A stretch of 64,000 nt of DNA from Mesostigma viride. Lineage: Eukaryota; Streptophyta; Mesostigmatophyceae; Mesostigmatales; Mesostigmataceae. The notes below the pieces were generated by a model. That model searched no databases. It had not been told where the DNA came from and saw only the letters and a list, made by a program, of their open reading frames with translations. How positions within the stretch are numbered: the stretch's first letter is position 1; each line of letters starts with the position of its first letter. The position numbers and the translations under genes were made by a program. The DNA is taken from NCBI GenBank assembly GCA_009746045.1, contig RPFO01000059.1, positions 434,501-498,500 of the forward strand, read 5' to 3'. This document shows, piece by piece, positions 55,601-64,000 of the stretch.

Positions 55601-58439
55601 TGGGTTCACCCTAAACTGCGCCATCCACACTGAATACGACGAAAGGAAGTGCGATCTAACCCCATCCAAATCTTCAATCACTTCCGAACCAGCCCTGAAC
55701 AACTCGGGAGATACCGAGTGGTCCATGGCGATCAGAAAGTCGCCGAAGACATCCCAGTCGAACTGTGCAGCCTTGAACCCTTTCTTCAAGAGCAGATTGA
55801 CATCCGTTTCCGTCAGCGGGGAGGTGTCCCAATCCTCACCTGTCTTCCCCTGCTCTAGGACCTGGTACATTTCCCACCTGCAGACAGATATGATGATGTC
55901 AAAATACTCGTGTGACAATGGGTGCTGTCTCGTGTCCTTGCAGTACTGTTTGGTCGCACAAGACAGCTTGATCCAGACGAGCAGGCTTCGAGGAACATAA
56001 GCTGTAACATCCACTGCGTCGGGTATATTCGACCCGCACTCGGTAACAAGCAACTCGAAGGTGTCGAAGAGAGATGCCATTTCTTCCCCTTCACCTTTTG
56101 CCTCTAAGGCTCCGCCCCATGACTTCGAACAAAAAGGCACGAAGACCAGATTCACTCCAAGGGTTCATTATCTCATCAGGCCTGGCCATATCATGTATTA
56201 CTTCCATCCTCTCATGCCAGACACCGTCATCGATCGCAACTTCGATCTCCTTCGACACAAAGGTGCTCAAGAACGACTTGGCGTCATCGTTCAGATGTTT
56301 TTCGTAAGTCGTCAACCATGACTTCCAAGTTTCCAAGCCCCTCAACTGGATCGGCTGCACACAGGTCCACAAAACGAAACAAAAGCATAATCGGAAAAAA
56401 AGTTTAGGGTCACTCTGCGAAGTGACCCTTCATAAAAAAATCTCAAACAGAACGAACGACTAACTGACATGCACTATGAAGCGGCGAAAAAATTATTAGC
56501 TCACCCGCAATTTCTCCTCCCCACTCCCAACCTCGGCGTTCCCCTGAGACTCTGTCTCATCTCCCCCTTTCTTCCTCTGGATGCAGCAAGACAGAGGAAA
56601 GCATACTCGTTGAAAAAGTTTAGGGTCACTCTGCGAAATGACCCTCCATAAATTAATCACACATGCAAGGAAACGGCAACTCAGAAATGATGGACAAATG
56701 AACAAAGAACAAAGGCGAAAAACACAGGATTACTTATCGCTCACCTCCGTTGTTGTCCCGCTCTTCTTGGGATCCTCTGACTTCTTTTCGTCTGCCCCCC
56801 GCTTCCTCTGAAATCAAAACAACAGGGAAAAGCATACTTGTTGGTTCAGGTTAGGGTCACTCTGCGAAATGACCCATTCATGGTCAGACGAGCTTAGCAG
56901 AGATAAGGAATAACGAAACCGTTAAAAAAAACACGCACACTAATGGGGGTAAAAACTGTTTCTCACCTGAGACGGCTCCGTACCCTCCTTCTCCGAGACC
57001 CCCGCGGTCTTCCCATCCACCTCCGTCGACTTTTCTGCAGCCTGCGCCTTCCTGCGCTCCTCCTCAAGTTTGGCTTGGTATTTCAGGCGTGCCGCCACAC
57101 CCGCCTCCATCATCCTCTTCCCCTCCTCCTGCACCTTCCTCTTCGCCTTTGCCTCCTCGTCCTTCTTTTTCCTTTCCTCATTCGCCTTTCTCTCCTTTTC
57201 GTCCCGCTCCCACGACGCCCTCCTCTTCCTGCGCTCCGCCTCCTCCATCTCCGCAGCTTCCATTTCTGCCTGCTTCGCCTCTCGCTCTGCCCTTTCCTTC
57301 TTCACCCATTCCCTCTGCTCCCTTTCCAGGAGCTCCTGGGCGGCCTTCCGTTCCTTGTCCTTTTTCTCCAGATTCACCAGATCTTCGGCGTGCTGCGTTG
57401 CCTGATCCAGATAAGAAGTCAGAAGTGCCATGCGGTCATTCCTTCTCTTTCTTTCCTCCTCCGGAAGATCCTCCAGTGGCCTTGGGTCTGCCTTGTCCCT
57501 GTCCTCCATGCTGATCAGGAGGTCAATGTTCTTCTGCAGATCACGCAGGAACCGCTCATGGTCATCCTCCTTCTCCTCCCATTCCGCTCTTGCTTTCTTT
57601 CTTGCCTGTGGGGAGCGGCTCCTCGGAGGTGAGTTTGACGACCGGCGCTTGGGTGGCGACCGGCGCTTGGGCGGAGACTTCCGACCTGGAGACTTTGCAG
57701 GCGACTTGGGCGGTGATCGGGACTTGGAGGTCGCCCCCTTCTTTGGAGGGGAGCTTTGGGGAGACGCGGGCTGCGAGCTGGGCTGTGAGGTCGAGGCCTC
57801 GGGTAGGGACCTTGAAGGAGACCTGGGCGACGTGCTGACCTTCGAGGTCGAAGCCTCGTGGTGGGACCTTAGAGGTGACTTGGGCGGCGGGCTGCCCTGC
57901 TCAGACGCCTCGTGGTGGGCCCTTGGAGAAGACTTGGGCGGCGAGCTGGGCTTCGAGGTAACCACCTCGACGGGGGCGGACCTCGGCGAGTTTGAGGTCG
58001 ACTTCCCGAGGACGGGGGACTCCTTGTTGATGGCGGGCCGCTGGGGAGACTGTGGAGACACAACGGAGCTGGACCCAGCCCCGGCAGCCTGTGCCTCAGG
58101 TGCGGGCCGCTGAGGAGACTGTGGAGACACAACGGAGCTGGACCCAGCCCCGGCAGCCTGTGCCTCAGGTGCGGGCCGCTTGGGAGATTTGGAGGCCGAC
58201 GCCTCCACGGAGCTTGGCCCAGCCCCGGCAGCAAGCATTGTTGACAGAGGAGGAAACTCCTCTACGCCCTTGGGCGGAGAGGCGGGTGGCGTACTATACT
58301 TAGGAGACTCGCTCGTCGACTTGACCTTGTCGACATAGGTGGCCCTCTCCACCTCTTTTCCCTTCTGAAGCAAGGAGGCCCTCTCCTGCTCCTCCTTTTC
58401 CTTCTGAAGCTGAACTTCCCTCTCCTTCTCTTGTTCCTT
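49154..58439 (-). CDS. Large multi-exon gene of unknown function
   Basis: Exons recognised by splice signals and phase, in coding order: 58439-56967, 56807-56745, 56576-56505, 56354-55274 (frame change near 56120), about 55157-55104, 54990-54937, 54807-54672, a region from about 54535 to 54033 with breaks, 53861-53799, 53629-52469, 52136-49800 (frame change near 50680) and 49683-49154 (stop). The upstream start exon is not found. The product is a mosaic: Pro/Ser/Lys-rich and coiled-coil N-terminus, several acidic linkers, three globular blocks, a poly-Glu tract and a basic C-terminus. I recognise no family. The gene ends about 430 bp from a convergent gypsy element. Two or three unexplained frame changes mean assembly indels or pseudogenisation are possible. 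Several introns carry a shared palindrome. Confidence 0.65.
49800..52136 (-). CDS. Penultimate exon of the large gene, with poly-Glu tract and frame change
   Basis: From the acceptor at 52137 it encodes EVGKKKLDRLFEISKGANAE, a basic linker, a helical block (KLSKLVELAKDVLECVRQFI, FLAFWEKAVIITRNVAYLLK) and a block with RSISWDKMTVWYSSHSLPKG, WTSFKDFWWGDHDLFMVPPK and YHRKLIELATQFF. At about 50680 the frame must shift by one to continue as LRPIVVVFGGKKSLDGFEDL, followed by Ser/Lys-rich and poly-Glu sequence ((CTC)n on the plus strand, 49984-50178). The shift point is a T-run (GTTTTTCAG). An extra or missing T, or a small intron, could explain it. Confidence 0.6.
52254..52400. repeat. Two more palindrome derivatives in intron 52468-52137
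   Basis: AGGGTCACTCTGCGAAACC at 52259 and GTCACTCCACAGTGCGACCC at about 52378 lie in the 332-bp intron, which is about twice the size of the others. It may be two fused intron units. Confidence 0.75.
52469..53629 (-). CDS. Globular exon with DGNH motif
   Basis: 387 codons between acceptor 53630 and donor 52468. It includes RPSDFIDTGCNSMRIHTVNG, FRENGRILLNAKTNSLHF, and REVFSLISQASLKAFDPRF followed by YLVLRYAVVDGNHYFKGLKS. The VVDGNH.....L pattern recalls the ParB/sulfiredoxin-fold DGxHR loop, but the Arg is replaced by Tyr and the other ParB boxes are not clear. The similarity is only suggestive. Confidence 0.65.
53630..54032 (-). repeat. Tandem exon-intron module duplication
   Basis: Introns 54032-53862 (171 bp) and 53798-53630 (169 bp) are paralogous along their whole length. 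Both start GTGCGTTTTT, share GAGGGGTAGCTC.GTGGAGTGA and AAACTATTTATTG.TTTC, and end GTCAATGCCTTC.TYCAG. They enclose the 63-bp exon 53861-53799 (GGEGEKGGKGKKGKKAGEKE). Confidence 0.88.
54033..54535 (-). CDS. Coding block of the large gene with frame breaks
   Basis: It contains LILGNPPKDVTMGAGEFRKY and FNGDLAYDFVNQVKSKGTEK, then after a frame change near 54215 DLKRRDRERAKLLEGQAKAS, a Lys/Asp/Glu-rich linker, and a donor at 54032. The upstream part (54440-54535) has a stop in the frame leading into LILGNPP, so a break or an undetected splice is present. Confidence 0.45.
54672..55157 (-). CDS. Three short acidic exons of the large gene
   Basis: Exons at about 55157-55104 (EGDIPCFEGQSPSAWKPE), 54990-54937 (DDDQPFEEVEGMGTENVE) and 54807-54672 (EVDEKEEEEKEQEVDE...). 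All have AG/GT borders, are phase 0 and encode acidic linkers. The intron between the last two has a degenerate palindrome (CTCTGCGGAGCGACC at about 54879). Confidence 0.65.
55274..56354 (-). CDS. Globular exon of the large gene
   Basis: Acceptor at 56355, donor at 55273. It opens PIQLRGLETWKSWLTTYEKH. A frame change near 56120 is needed to pass into GEEMASLFDTFELLVTECG and on to FDIIISVCRWEMYQVLEQGK, LRFRQSGEFDMAGQYEPPRK and MLSHLFFLRTFFENELSHTT. It is helical and Trp/Phe-rich. No family recognised. Confidence 0.6.
56406..56429. repeat. Intronic palindrome, perfect copy
   Basis: Arm AGGGTCACT, six-base spacer CTGCGA, arm AGTGACCCT. It sits 51 bp from the acceptor in intron 56504-56355. It could form a nine-pair stem in the transcript. 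Confidence 0.95.
56505..56807 (-). CDS. Two duplicated short basic exons
   Basis: Exons 56807-56745 (RKRGADEKKSEDPKKSGTTT) and 56576-56505 (RKKGGDETESQGNAEVGSGE) both begin AGGAAG after the acceptor, are phase 0 and encode Lys/Glu/Ser-rich linkers. With their flanking introns they form tandem modules. Confidence 0.78.
56622..56645. repeat. Intronic palindrome copy
   Basis: Same motif with one arm changed (AATGACCCT). It lies 45 bp from the acceptor in intron 56744-56577. Flanking bases GCATACTCGTTG...AAGTTT are also shared with the neighbouring introns. Confidence 0.93.
56853..56876. repeat. Intronic palindrome copy
   Basis: Same motif with the second arm AATGACCCA. It lies 45 bp from the acceptor in intron 56966-56808. 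Flank GCATACTTGTTGG...GGTT is shared. Confidence 0.93.
56967..58439 (-). CDS. N-terminal exon of the large gene: Pro/Ser-rich plus coiled coil
   Basis: Acceptor GCCGCAG ends at 58440 and the donor is at 56966. 491 codons: a Gln/Glu/Lys helix, then Ser/Pro repeats with two near-identical PAPEAQAAGAGSSSVVSPQ units, an SPPKRRSPPKRRSSNSPPRS-type SR-like stretch, and a long charged coiled coil (RFLRDLQKNIDLLISMEDRD onward; KKDEEAKAKRKVQEEGKRMM). The SR-like basic tract could direct nuclear localisation (inference). Confidence 0.72.
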
Positions 58440-58595
58440 CTGCGGCAAATAAGGAAAAACAAATAGACCAATGTCGGATGAAGAAAGTGTAAATTCGCAT
58501 CAGCGTGAGGGGTGGCGCTGCAGCGCTACCCTAAGAAGAAACAAGGATGAAATCCCATTCAGGTTTGGGAAAAAAAAAATCGAAGATGTAACTTT

Positions 58596-59110
58596 TATAA
58601 ACGTATCTGGAAAGGGTGACTCGGCAGCGCGACCTTACAACACAAATGTGATTGAATAACGTATCTTGGAAAGGTCACTCGGACGCGCTACCCTACAAAC
58701 AAAATGTTATTGAATAACGTATCTGGAAAGGGTGACTCTGCAGCACTACCCTACAAACAAAATGTTATTGAATAACGTATCTGGAAAGGGTGACTCTGCA
58801 ACGCGACCCTACAACCAAAATGTGATTGAATAACGTATCTTGGAAAGGTGACTCTGCAGCGCTACCCTACAAACAAAATGTTATTGAATAACGTATCCGG
58901 AAAGGGTGACTCTGCATCGCGACCCTACAACCAAAATGTGATTGAATAACGTATCTTGGAAAGGTGACTCTGCAGCGCGACCCTACAAACAAAATGTTAT
59001 TGAATAACGTATCTTGGAAAGGTGACTCTGCAGCGCGACCCTACCAACAAAATGTTATTGAATAACGCATCTTGGAAAGGTGACTCTGCAGCGCGACCCT
59101 ACAAACACTG
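58596..59110. repeat. 58-bp satellite containing the intron palindrome motif
   Basis: Exact 58-bp spacing of TTGAATAACGTATC (58654, 58712, 58770, 58828, 58886, 58944, 59002, 59060). Each unit carries GGTGACTCTGCAGCGCGACCCT-type sequence (split here: GGTGACTCTG, then CAGCGCGACCCT), the same core as the intronic palindrome. Single motifs also flank it at 58509, 59131 and 59190. Confidence 0.95.
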
Positions 59111-59249
59111 AATGGAAGTTTGCATTGTGAGGGGGTCACTCTGCAGCGCGACCTTACAAACAAAGACTGCGACATTGCGCAAGGGTAGGGGTCACTCTGC
59201 AGAGCGACCCTACCCAAAAACAATACTAACCACTCCCCAAAAAAATCAC

Positions 59250-62200
59250 GCATGGATGGTGGTGGTGGGTGGCTGGCATGCATGGATGGTGGTGGTGGGT
59301 GGCTGGCACGCATGGATGGTGGTGGTGGGTGGCTGGCACGCATGGATGGTGGTGGTGGGTGGCTGGCATGCATGGATGGTGGTGGTGGTGGCTGGCATGC
59401 ATGGATGGTGGTGGTGGGTGCTGGCATGCATGGATGGTGGTGGTGGGGTGCTGGCACGCATGGATGGTGGTGGTGGGTGGCTGGCATGCATGGATGGTGG
59501 TGGTGGGTGGCTGGCATGCATGGATGGTGGTGGTGGGGTGCTGGCATGCATGGATGGTGGTGGTGGGTGGCTGGCATGCATGGATGGTGGTGGTGGGTGC
59601 TGGCACGCATGGATGGTGGTGGTGGGGTGCTGGCATGCATGGATGATGGTGGTGGGGTGCTGGCATGCATGGATGGTGGTGGTGGGTGGCTGGCACGCAT
59701 GGATGGTGGTGGTGGGGTGCTGGCATGCATGGATGGTGGTGGTGGGTGGCTGGCACGCATGGATGGTGGTGGTGGGTGGCTGGCATGCATGGATGGTGGT
59801 GGTGGGGTGCTGGCACGCATGGATGGTGGTGGTGGGGTGCTGGCATGCATGGATGATGGTGGTGGGGTGCTGGCATGCATGGATGGTGGTGGTGGGTGCT
59901 GGCACGCATGGATGGTGGTGGTGGGGTGCTGGCATGCATGGATGATGGTGGTGGGTGCTGGCATGCATGGATGGTGGTGGTGGGTGGCTGGCATGCATGG
60001 ATGGTGGTGGTGGGTGGCTGGCATGCATGGATGGTGGTGGTGGGTGCTGGCACGCATGGATGGTGGTGGTGGGTGGCTGGCACGCATGGATGGTGGTGGT
60101 GGGTGGCTGGCATGCATGGATGGTGGTGGTGGGTGCTGGCACGCATGGATGGTGGTGGTGGGTGCTGGCACGCATGGATGGTGGTGGGGTGCTGGCATGC
60201 ATGGATGGTGGTGGTGGGGTGCTGGCATGCATGGATGGTGGTGGTGGGTGGCTGGCATGCATGGATGGTGGTGGTGGGTGGCTGGCATGCATGGATGGTG
60301 GTGGTGGGGTGCTGGCACGCATGGATGGTGGTGGTGGGTGCTGGCATGCATGGATGGTGGTGGTGGGGTGCTGGCACGCATGGATGGTGGTGGTGGGTGG
60401 CTGGCATGCATGGATGGTGGTGGTGGGTGCTGGCACGCATGGATGGTGGTGGTGGGTGCTGGCACGCATGGATGGTGGTGGTGGGGTGCTGGCATGCATG
60501 GATGGTGGTGGTGGGTGCTGGCACGCATGGATGGTGGTGGTGGGTGGCTGGCATGCATGGATGGTGGTGGTGGGTGCTGGCACGCATGGATGGTGGTGGT
60601 GGGGTGCTGGCATGCATGGATGATGGTGGTGGGGTGCTGGCATGCATGGATGGTGGTGGTGGGGTGCTGGCACGCATGGATGGTGGTGGTGGGTGGCTGG
60701 CATGCATGGATGGTGGTGGTGGGTGGCTGGCATGCATGGATGGTGGTGGTGGGTGGCTGGCACGCATGGATGGTGGTGGTGGGTGCTGGCATGCATGGAT
60801 GATGGTGGTGGGTGCTGGCATGCATGGATGGTGGTGGTGGGTGCTGGCACGCATGGATGGTGGTGGTGGGTGGCTGGCACATGCATGGATGGTGGTGGTG
60901 GGTGCTGGCACGCATGGATGGTGGTGGTGGGTGCTGGCATGCATGGATGGTGGTGGTGGGGTGCTGGCATGCATGGATGATGGTGGTGGGTGCTGGCATG
61001 CATGGATGGTGGTGGTGGGTGGCTGGCATGCATGGATGGTGGTGGTGGGTGGCTGGCATGCATGGATGGTGGTGGTGGGGTGCTGGCACGCATGGATGGT
61101 GGTGGGGGTGCTGGCATGCATGGATGGTGGTGGTGGGTGCTGGCACGCATGGATGGTGGTGGTGGGTGCTGGCATGCATGGATGATGGTGGTGGGGTGCT
61201 GGCATGCATGGATGGTGGTGGTGGGTGCTGGCACGCATGGATGGTGGTGGTGGGTGCTGGCATGCATGGATGATGGTGGTGGGGTGCTGGCATGCATGGA
61301 TGGTGGTGGTGGGTGGCTGGCATGCATGGATGGTGGTGGTGGGTGGCTGGCATGCATGGATGGTGGTGGGTGGCTGGCATGCATGGATGGTGGTGGTGGG
61401 TGGCTGGCATGCATGGATGGTGGTGGTGGGGTGCTGGCACGCATGGATGGTGGTGGTGGGGTGCTGGCATGCATGGATGGTGGTGGTGGGGTGCTGGCAC
61501 GCATGGATGGTGGTGGTGGGGTGCTGGCATGCATGGATGATGGTGGTGGGGTGCTGGCATGCATGGATGGTGGTGGTGGGTGCTGGCACGCATGGATGGT
61601 GGTGGTGGGTGCTGGCATGCATGGATGATGGTGGTGGGGTGCTGGCATGCATGGATGGTGGTGGTGGGTGGCTGGCATGCATGGATGGTGGTGGTGGGTG
61701 GCTGGCATGCATGGATGGTGGTGGTGGGGTGCTGGCACGCATGGATGGTGGTGGTGGGGTGCTGGCACGCATGGATGGTGGTGGTGGGTGGCTGGCATGC
61801 ATGGATGGTGGTGGTGGGGTGCTGGCACGCATGGATGGTGGTGGTGGGGTGCTGGCACGCATGGATGGTGGTGGTGGGTGGCTGGCATGCATGGATGGTG
61901 GTGGTGGGGTGCTGGCACGCATGGATGGTGGTGGTGGGGTGCTGGCATGCATGGATGGTGGTGGTGGGGTGCTGGCATGCATGGATGGTGGTGGTGGGTG
62001 GCTGGCACGCATGGATGGTGGTGGTGGGTGGCTGGCACGCATGGATGGTGGTGGTGGGTGGCTGGCACGCATGGATGGTGGTGGTGGGTGGCTGGCACGC
62101 ATGGATGGTGGTGGTGGGGTGCTGGCATGCATGGATGATGGTGGTGGGGTGCTGGCATGCATGGATGGTGGTGGTGGGTGGCTGGCACGCATGGATGGTG

Positions 62201-62268
62201 GTGGTGGGTGGCTGGCACGCATGGATGATGGTGGTGGGGTGCTGGCATGCATGGATGGTGGTGGTGGA
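59250..62268. repeat. 30-bp minisatellite, about 100 copies
   Basis: Units of 29-30 bp (CATGCATGGATGGTGGTGGT then GGGTGGCTGG or GGGGTGCTGG). Two-state sites: CATGCATGG or CACGCATGG, and GATGG or GATGATGG. No stop codon arises in several frames on either strand, so kilobase-long frames (MHGWWWW or HPCMPA repeats) appear on both strands. I do not treat them as genes. Confidence 0.97.
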
Positions 62269-62770
62269 CATATCGCTGGCTGAGGACCAACACGAAAAAA
62301 GAAGCCATATCGCTGGCTGAGGACCAACCAGAAAAAAGAAAACATATCGCTGGCTGACGACCAACACGAAAAAAGAAAACATATCGCTGGCTGACGACCA
62401 ACACGAAAAAAGAAAACATTTAGCTGGCTTAGGACCAACACGAAAAAAGAAAACATTTAGCTGGCAGAGGACCAATACGAAAAAATACTCTGGTCGCTCG
62501 CTGAGGACCAACCCTTAAAAAGAAGCCGTGTCGCTGGCTGAGGACCAACACGAAAAAAGAAAACATATTGCTGGCTGAGGACCAACCCTAAAAAAGAAGG
62601 CATATCGCTGGCTGAGGACCAACACGAAAAAAGAAGCCATGTCGCTGGCTGAGGACCAACCCTTAAAAAGAAGGCATATCGCTGGCCGAGAACCAACCAG
62701 AAAAAAGAAGTCATGTCGCTGGCTGAGGACCAACACGAAAAAACAAGCCATATCGCTGGCTGAGGACTAC
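62269..62770. repeat. 37-bp satellite, about 13 copies
   Basis: Unit TATCGCTGGCTGAGGACCAA followed by CACGAAAAAAGAAGCCA at 37-bp spacing. It abuts the 30-bp array without a spacer. The last unit is truncated near 62767. Confidence 0.95.
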
Positions 62771-63540
62771 AAAAGGGCATCATAGACGCCACCCTGCTCG
62801 CGCGAGTAAGTAGGGGTTCGTTGCACATTTACCTGCACGCATAAATCAGGAAGGGGGAAAAACGGCATTGAACAGGACCACGATTAGAATTGGGCTAGCT
62901 ATAAACTAACCGGACCATTTGAAGGCATAGCAACAAACATCACGCTCGACATCAAAAAAGACTGCGCTGTTGATGCACCTTTTTCATTATGGCGGCGAGT
63001 TGAGGCGGCAGATTCCTCACCATCTTCAGCTAGGCAGCGATGATTATTACAGAAAACAGCTATGGCGGCAGCAGTGGTGGTGCGGTTTTCGAAACCCAAC
63101 AGCTGTTGTGACCGATCGTCCGTGGAGCGACCCCTGTCAACGGCCCAGCGTAACCGGCGTTCAGGACGGAAAACGTGGCATGCTCGCCATTCGGCCAACG
63201 AGGCGAAACGCGGCGCTAGATTATTCTTATTGACAAACCGCGCATGCGGATTGGACGACTCACAATGTGACGTAATCCAAGCGTCGGTCTTCACGGTCCC
63301 GCAGGTATAAAAAGGAACAACACGCAGCCAATTTGACGCTACAATCGGGATGTTTGGATTCGGGCGTCACCATGCTGCCGTGGATAACGACGTCCGCGGT
63401 TCGATTCTAGCGTGAGCCCGGTGCTTTTTTGCACGTCGTCTGAGAGATCATCTGTCATATTACCACCAGTCGTCACTCTGCAAAGCGACGTGCCTACTGC
63501 CACGTGGTATGGCAAAAATTTCGAATGCAGAACTTTTGGG
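62771..63540. other. Flank of the satellite block; TATA-like element and palindrome relic
   Basis: A TATAAAAAGG box at 63306-63315 (plus) and a tRNA B-box-like CGCGGTTCGATTCTAGCG at 63397. A palindrome-family relic lies at about 63470 (CGTCACTCTGCAAAGCGACG). A 131-codon minus frame at 62899-63294 (starting MKTDAWITSHCESSNP) has no recognised domain. It could hold an upstream exon of the large minus-strand gene, but I cannot show a splice. Confidence 0.4.
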
Positions 63541-64000
63541 GTATACAAATAAATATATTAATGAATCGGGTATAGTAAATGTATGGGGATATATACTTAA
63601 ACATGCTAGCCAATATATTTATACTTTCTGCTGTCCATATGCTTATTATTATGATTATTGTTATGAATATGATATATGTTCTTTCTAATATTTGTTAAAT
63701 ATATTTTCCTATTTACTGCTAACTTACTGTACTAGTTTTTTATATAAATGACTAGTACTAGATAGATTAATGCCATGAATACAAATTTAAAATATAGATT
63801 AAATTTTATGACAATATTACATATATTTATGGACATCACTCTTTTTTTCATACAATAAGTAGAAAATATTTAGTATTAGAGATAGCTAGTCTGTCCAGTT
63901 CATATTTCTTTTATCTAAACAATAATGATTGTAATAGAAATAGTACTAAATACTAATTAAAACTACATAAATACCAATAAATACTTTCCATATTTCTGCT
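63541..64000. other. AT-rich segment
   Basis: Composition changes abruptly near 63540 to very high A+T through to the window edge, with TATATTTA, TAAATA and ATATTTA words and no open frames. It could be an organelle-derived insertion, a different isochore or a non-coding spacer. No feature assigned. Confidence 0.6.

Noticed and set aside
59041-62511. 1,156-codon His/Pro/Cys-rich frame and its plus-strand Trp-rich counterparts
   Set aside because: 30-bp minisatellite translated in several frames on both strands; no splice or start context favours any of them.
62899-63294. 131-codon minus frame as first exon of the large gene
   Set aside because: Plausible position but no donor site that joins in phase could be shown, and no family similarity.

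Overview
This window looks like nuclear DNA from a green-lineage eukaryote, most likely an alga. I cannot name the species. The host genes have several exons with GT-AG introns. Two of them resemble plastid-targeted plant families (an SCO4-like CPBP protease and a small HMA metal-binding protein), and one resembles the plant cohesin-loader subunit SCC4/MAU2. There is no operon structure, rRNA, CRISPR array or bacterial signal.

Layout. 0-3.6 kb: 5' part of a MAU2/SCC4-like gene (minus strand), running off the left edge. 4.5-9 kb: a decayed LINE-like coding fragment abutting a Penelope-like retroelement (minus) with one intact 817-residue reverse transcriptase ORF. 10.0-12.5 kb: a four-EF-hand calmodulin-like gene (three exons). 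13.5-18.75 kb: an SCO4-like CAAX-protease-family gene (minus, six exons) with nearly 1 kb of tetranucleotide microsatellite in its first intron. 21.3-24.8 kb: a four-exon plastid HMA protein. All exon joins were built by hand from splice signals, reading phase and protein similarity.

25.6-38.4 kb is a retroelement graveyard. It holds LINE ORF2 C-termini, several copies of an element carrying only an L1-type ORF1 (comparable to mammalian HAL1), 5'-truncated Penelope-like 3' ends, and clusters of LINE 3' ends inserted into one another's TTAA-type tails. 38.46-48.72 kb is a Ty3/gypsy chromovirus with one recognisable LTR. Its pol is split by a 3,225-bp non-autonomous CACTA-like DNA transposon with 19-bp terminal inverted repeats, which itself carries older fragments.

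49.15-58.44 kb (minus) is a large many-exon gene of unknown function. Several of its introns carry the same short palindrome (arms AGGGTCACT/AGTGACCCT) at a similar distance from the 3' splice site, and short exon-intron modules are tandemly duplicated. Upstream lie three satellite arrays: 58-bp units containing the same motif, about 100 copies of a 30-bp unit, and a 37-bp unit. The last ~460 bp is abruptly AT-rich.

The best candidates for something undescribed are the palindrome-bearing introns with their linked satellite, the ORF1-only LINE family with shared 3' hairpin, and the endonuclease-less Penelope-like element whose truncated copies can be dissected inside the window using in-window empty sites.
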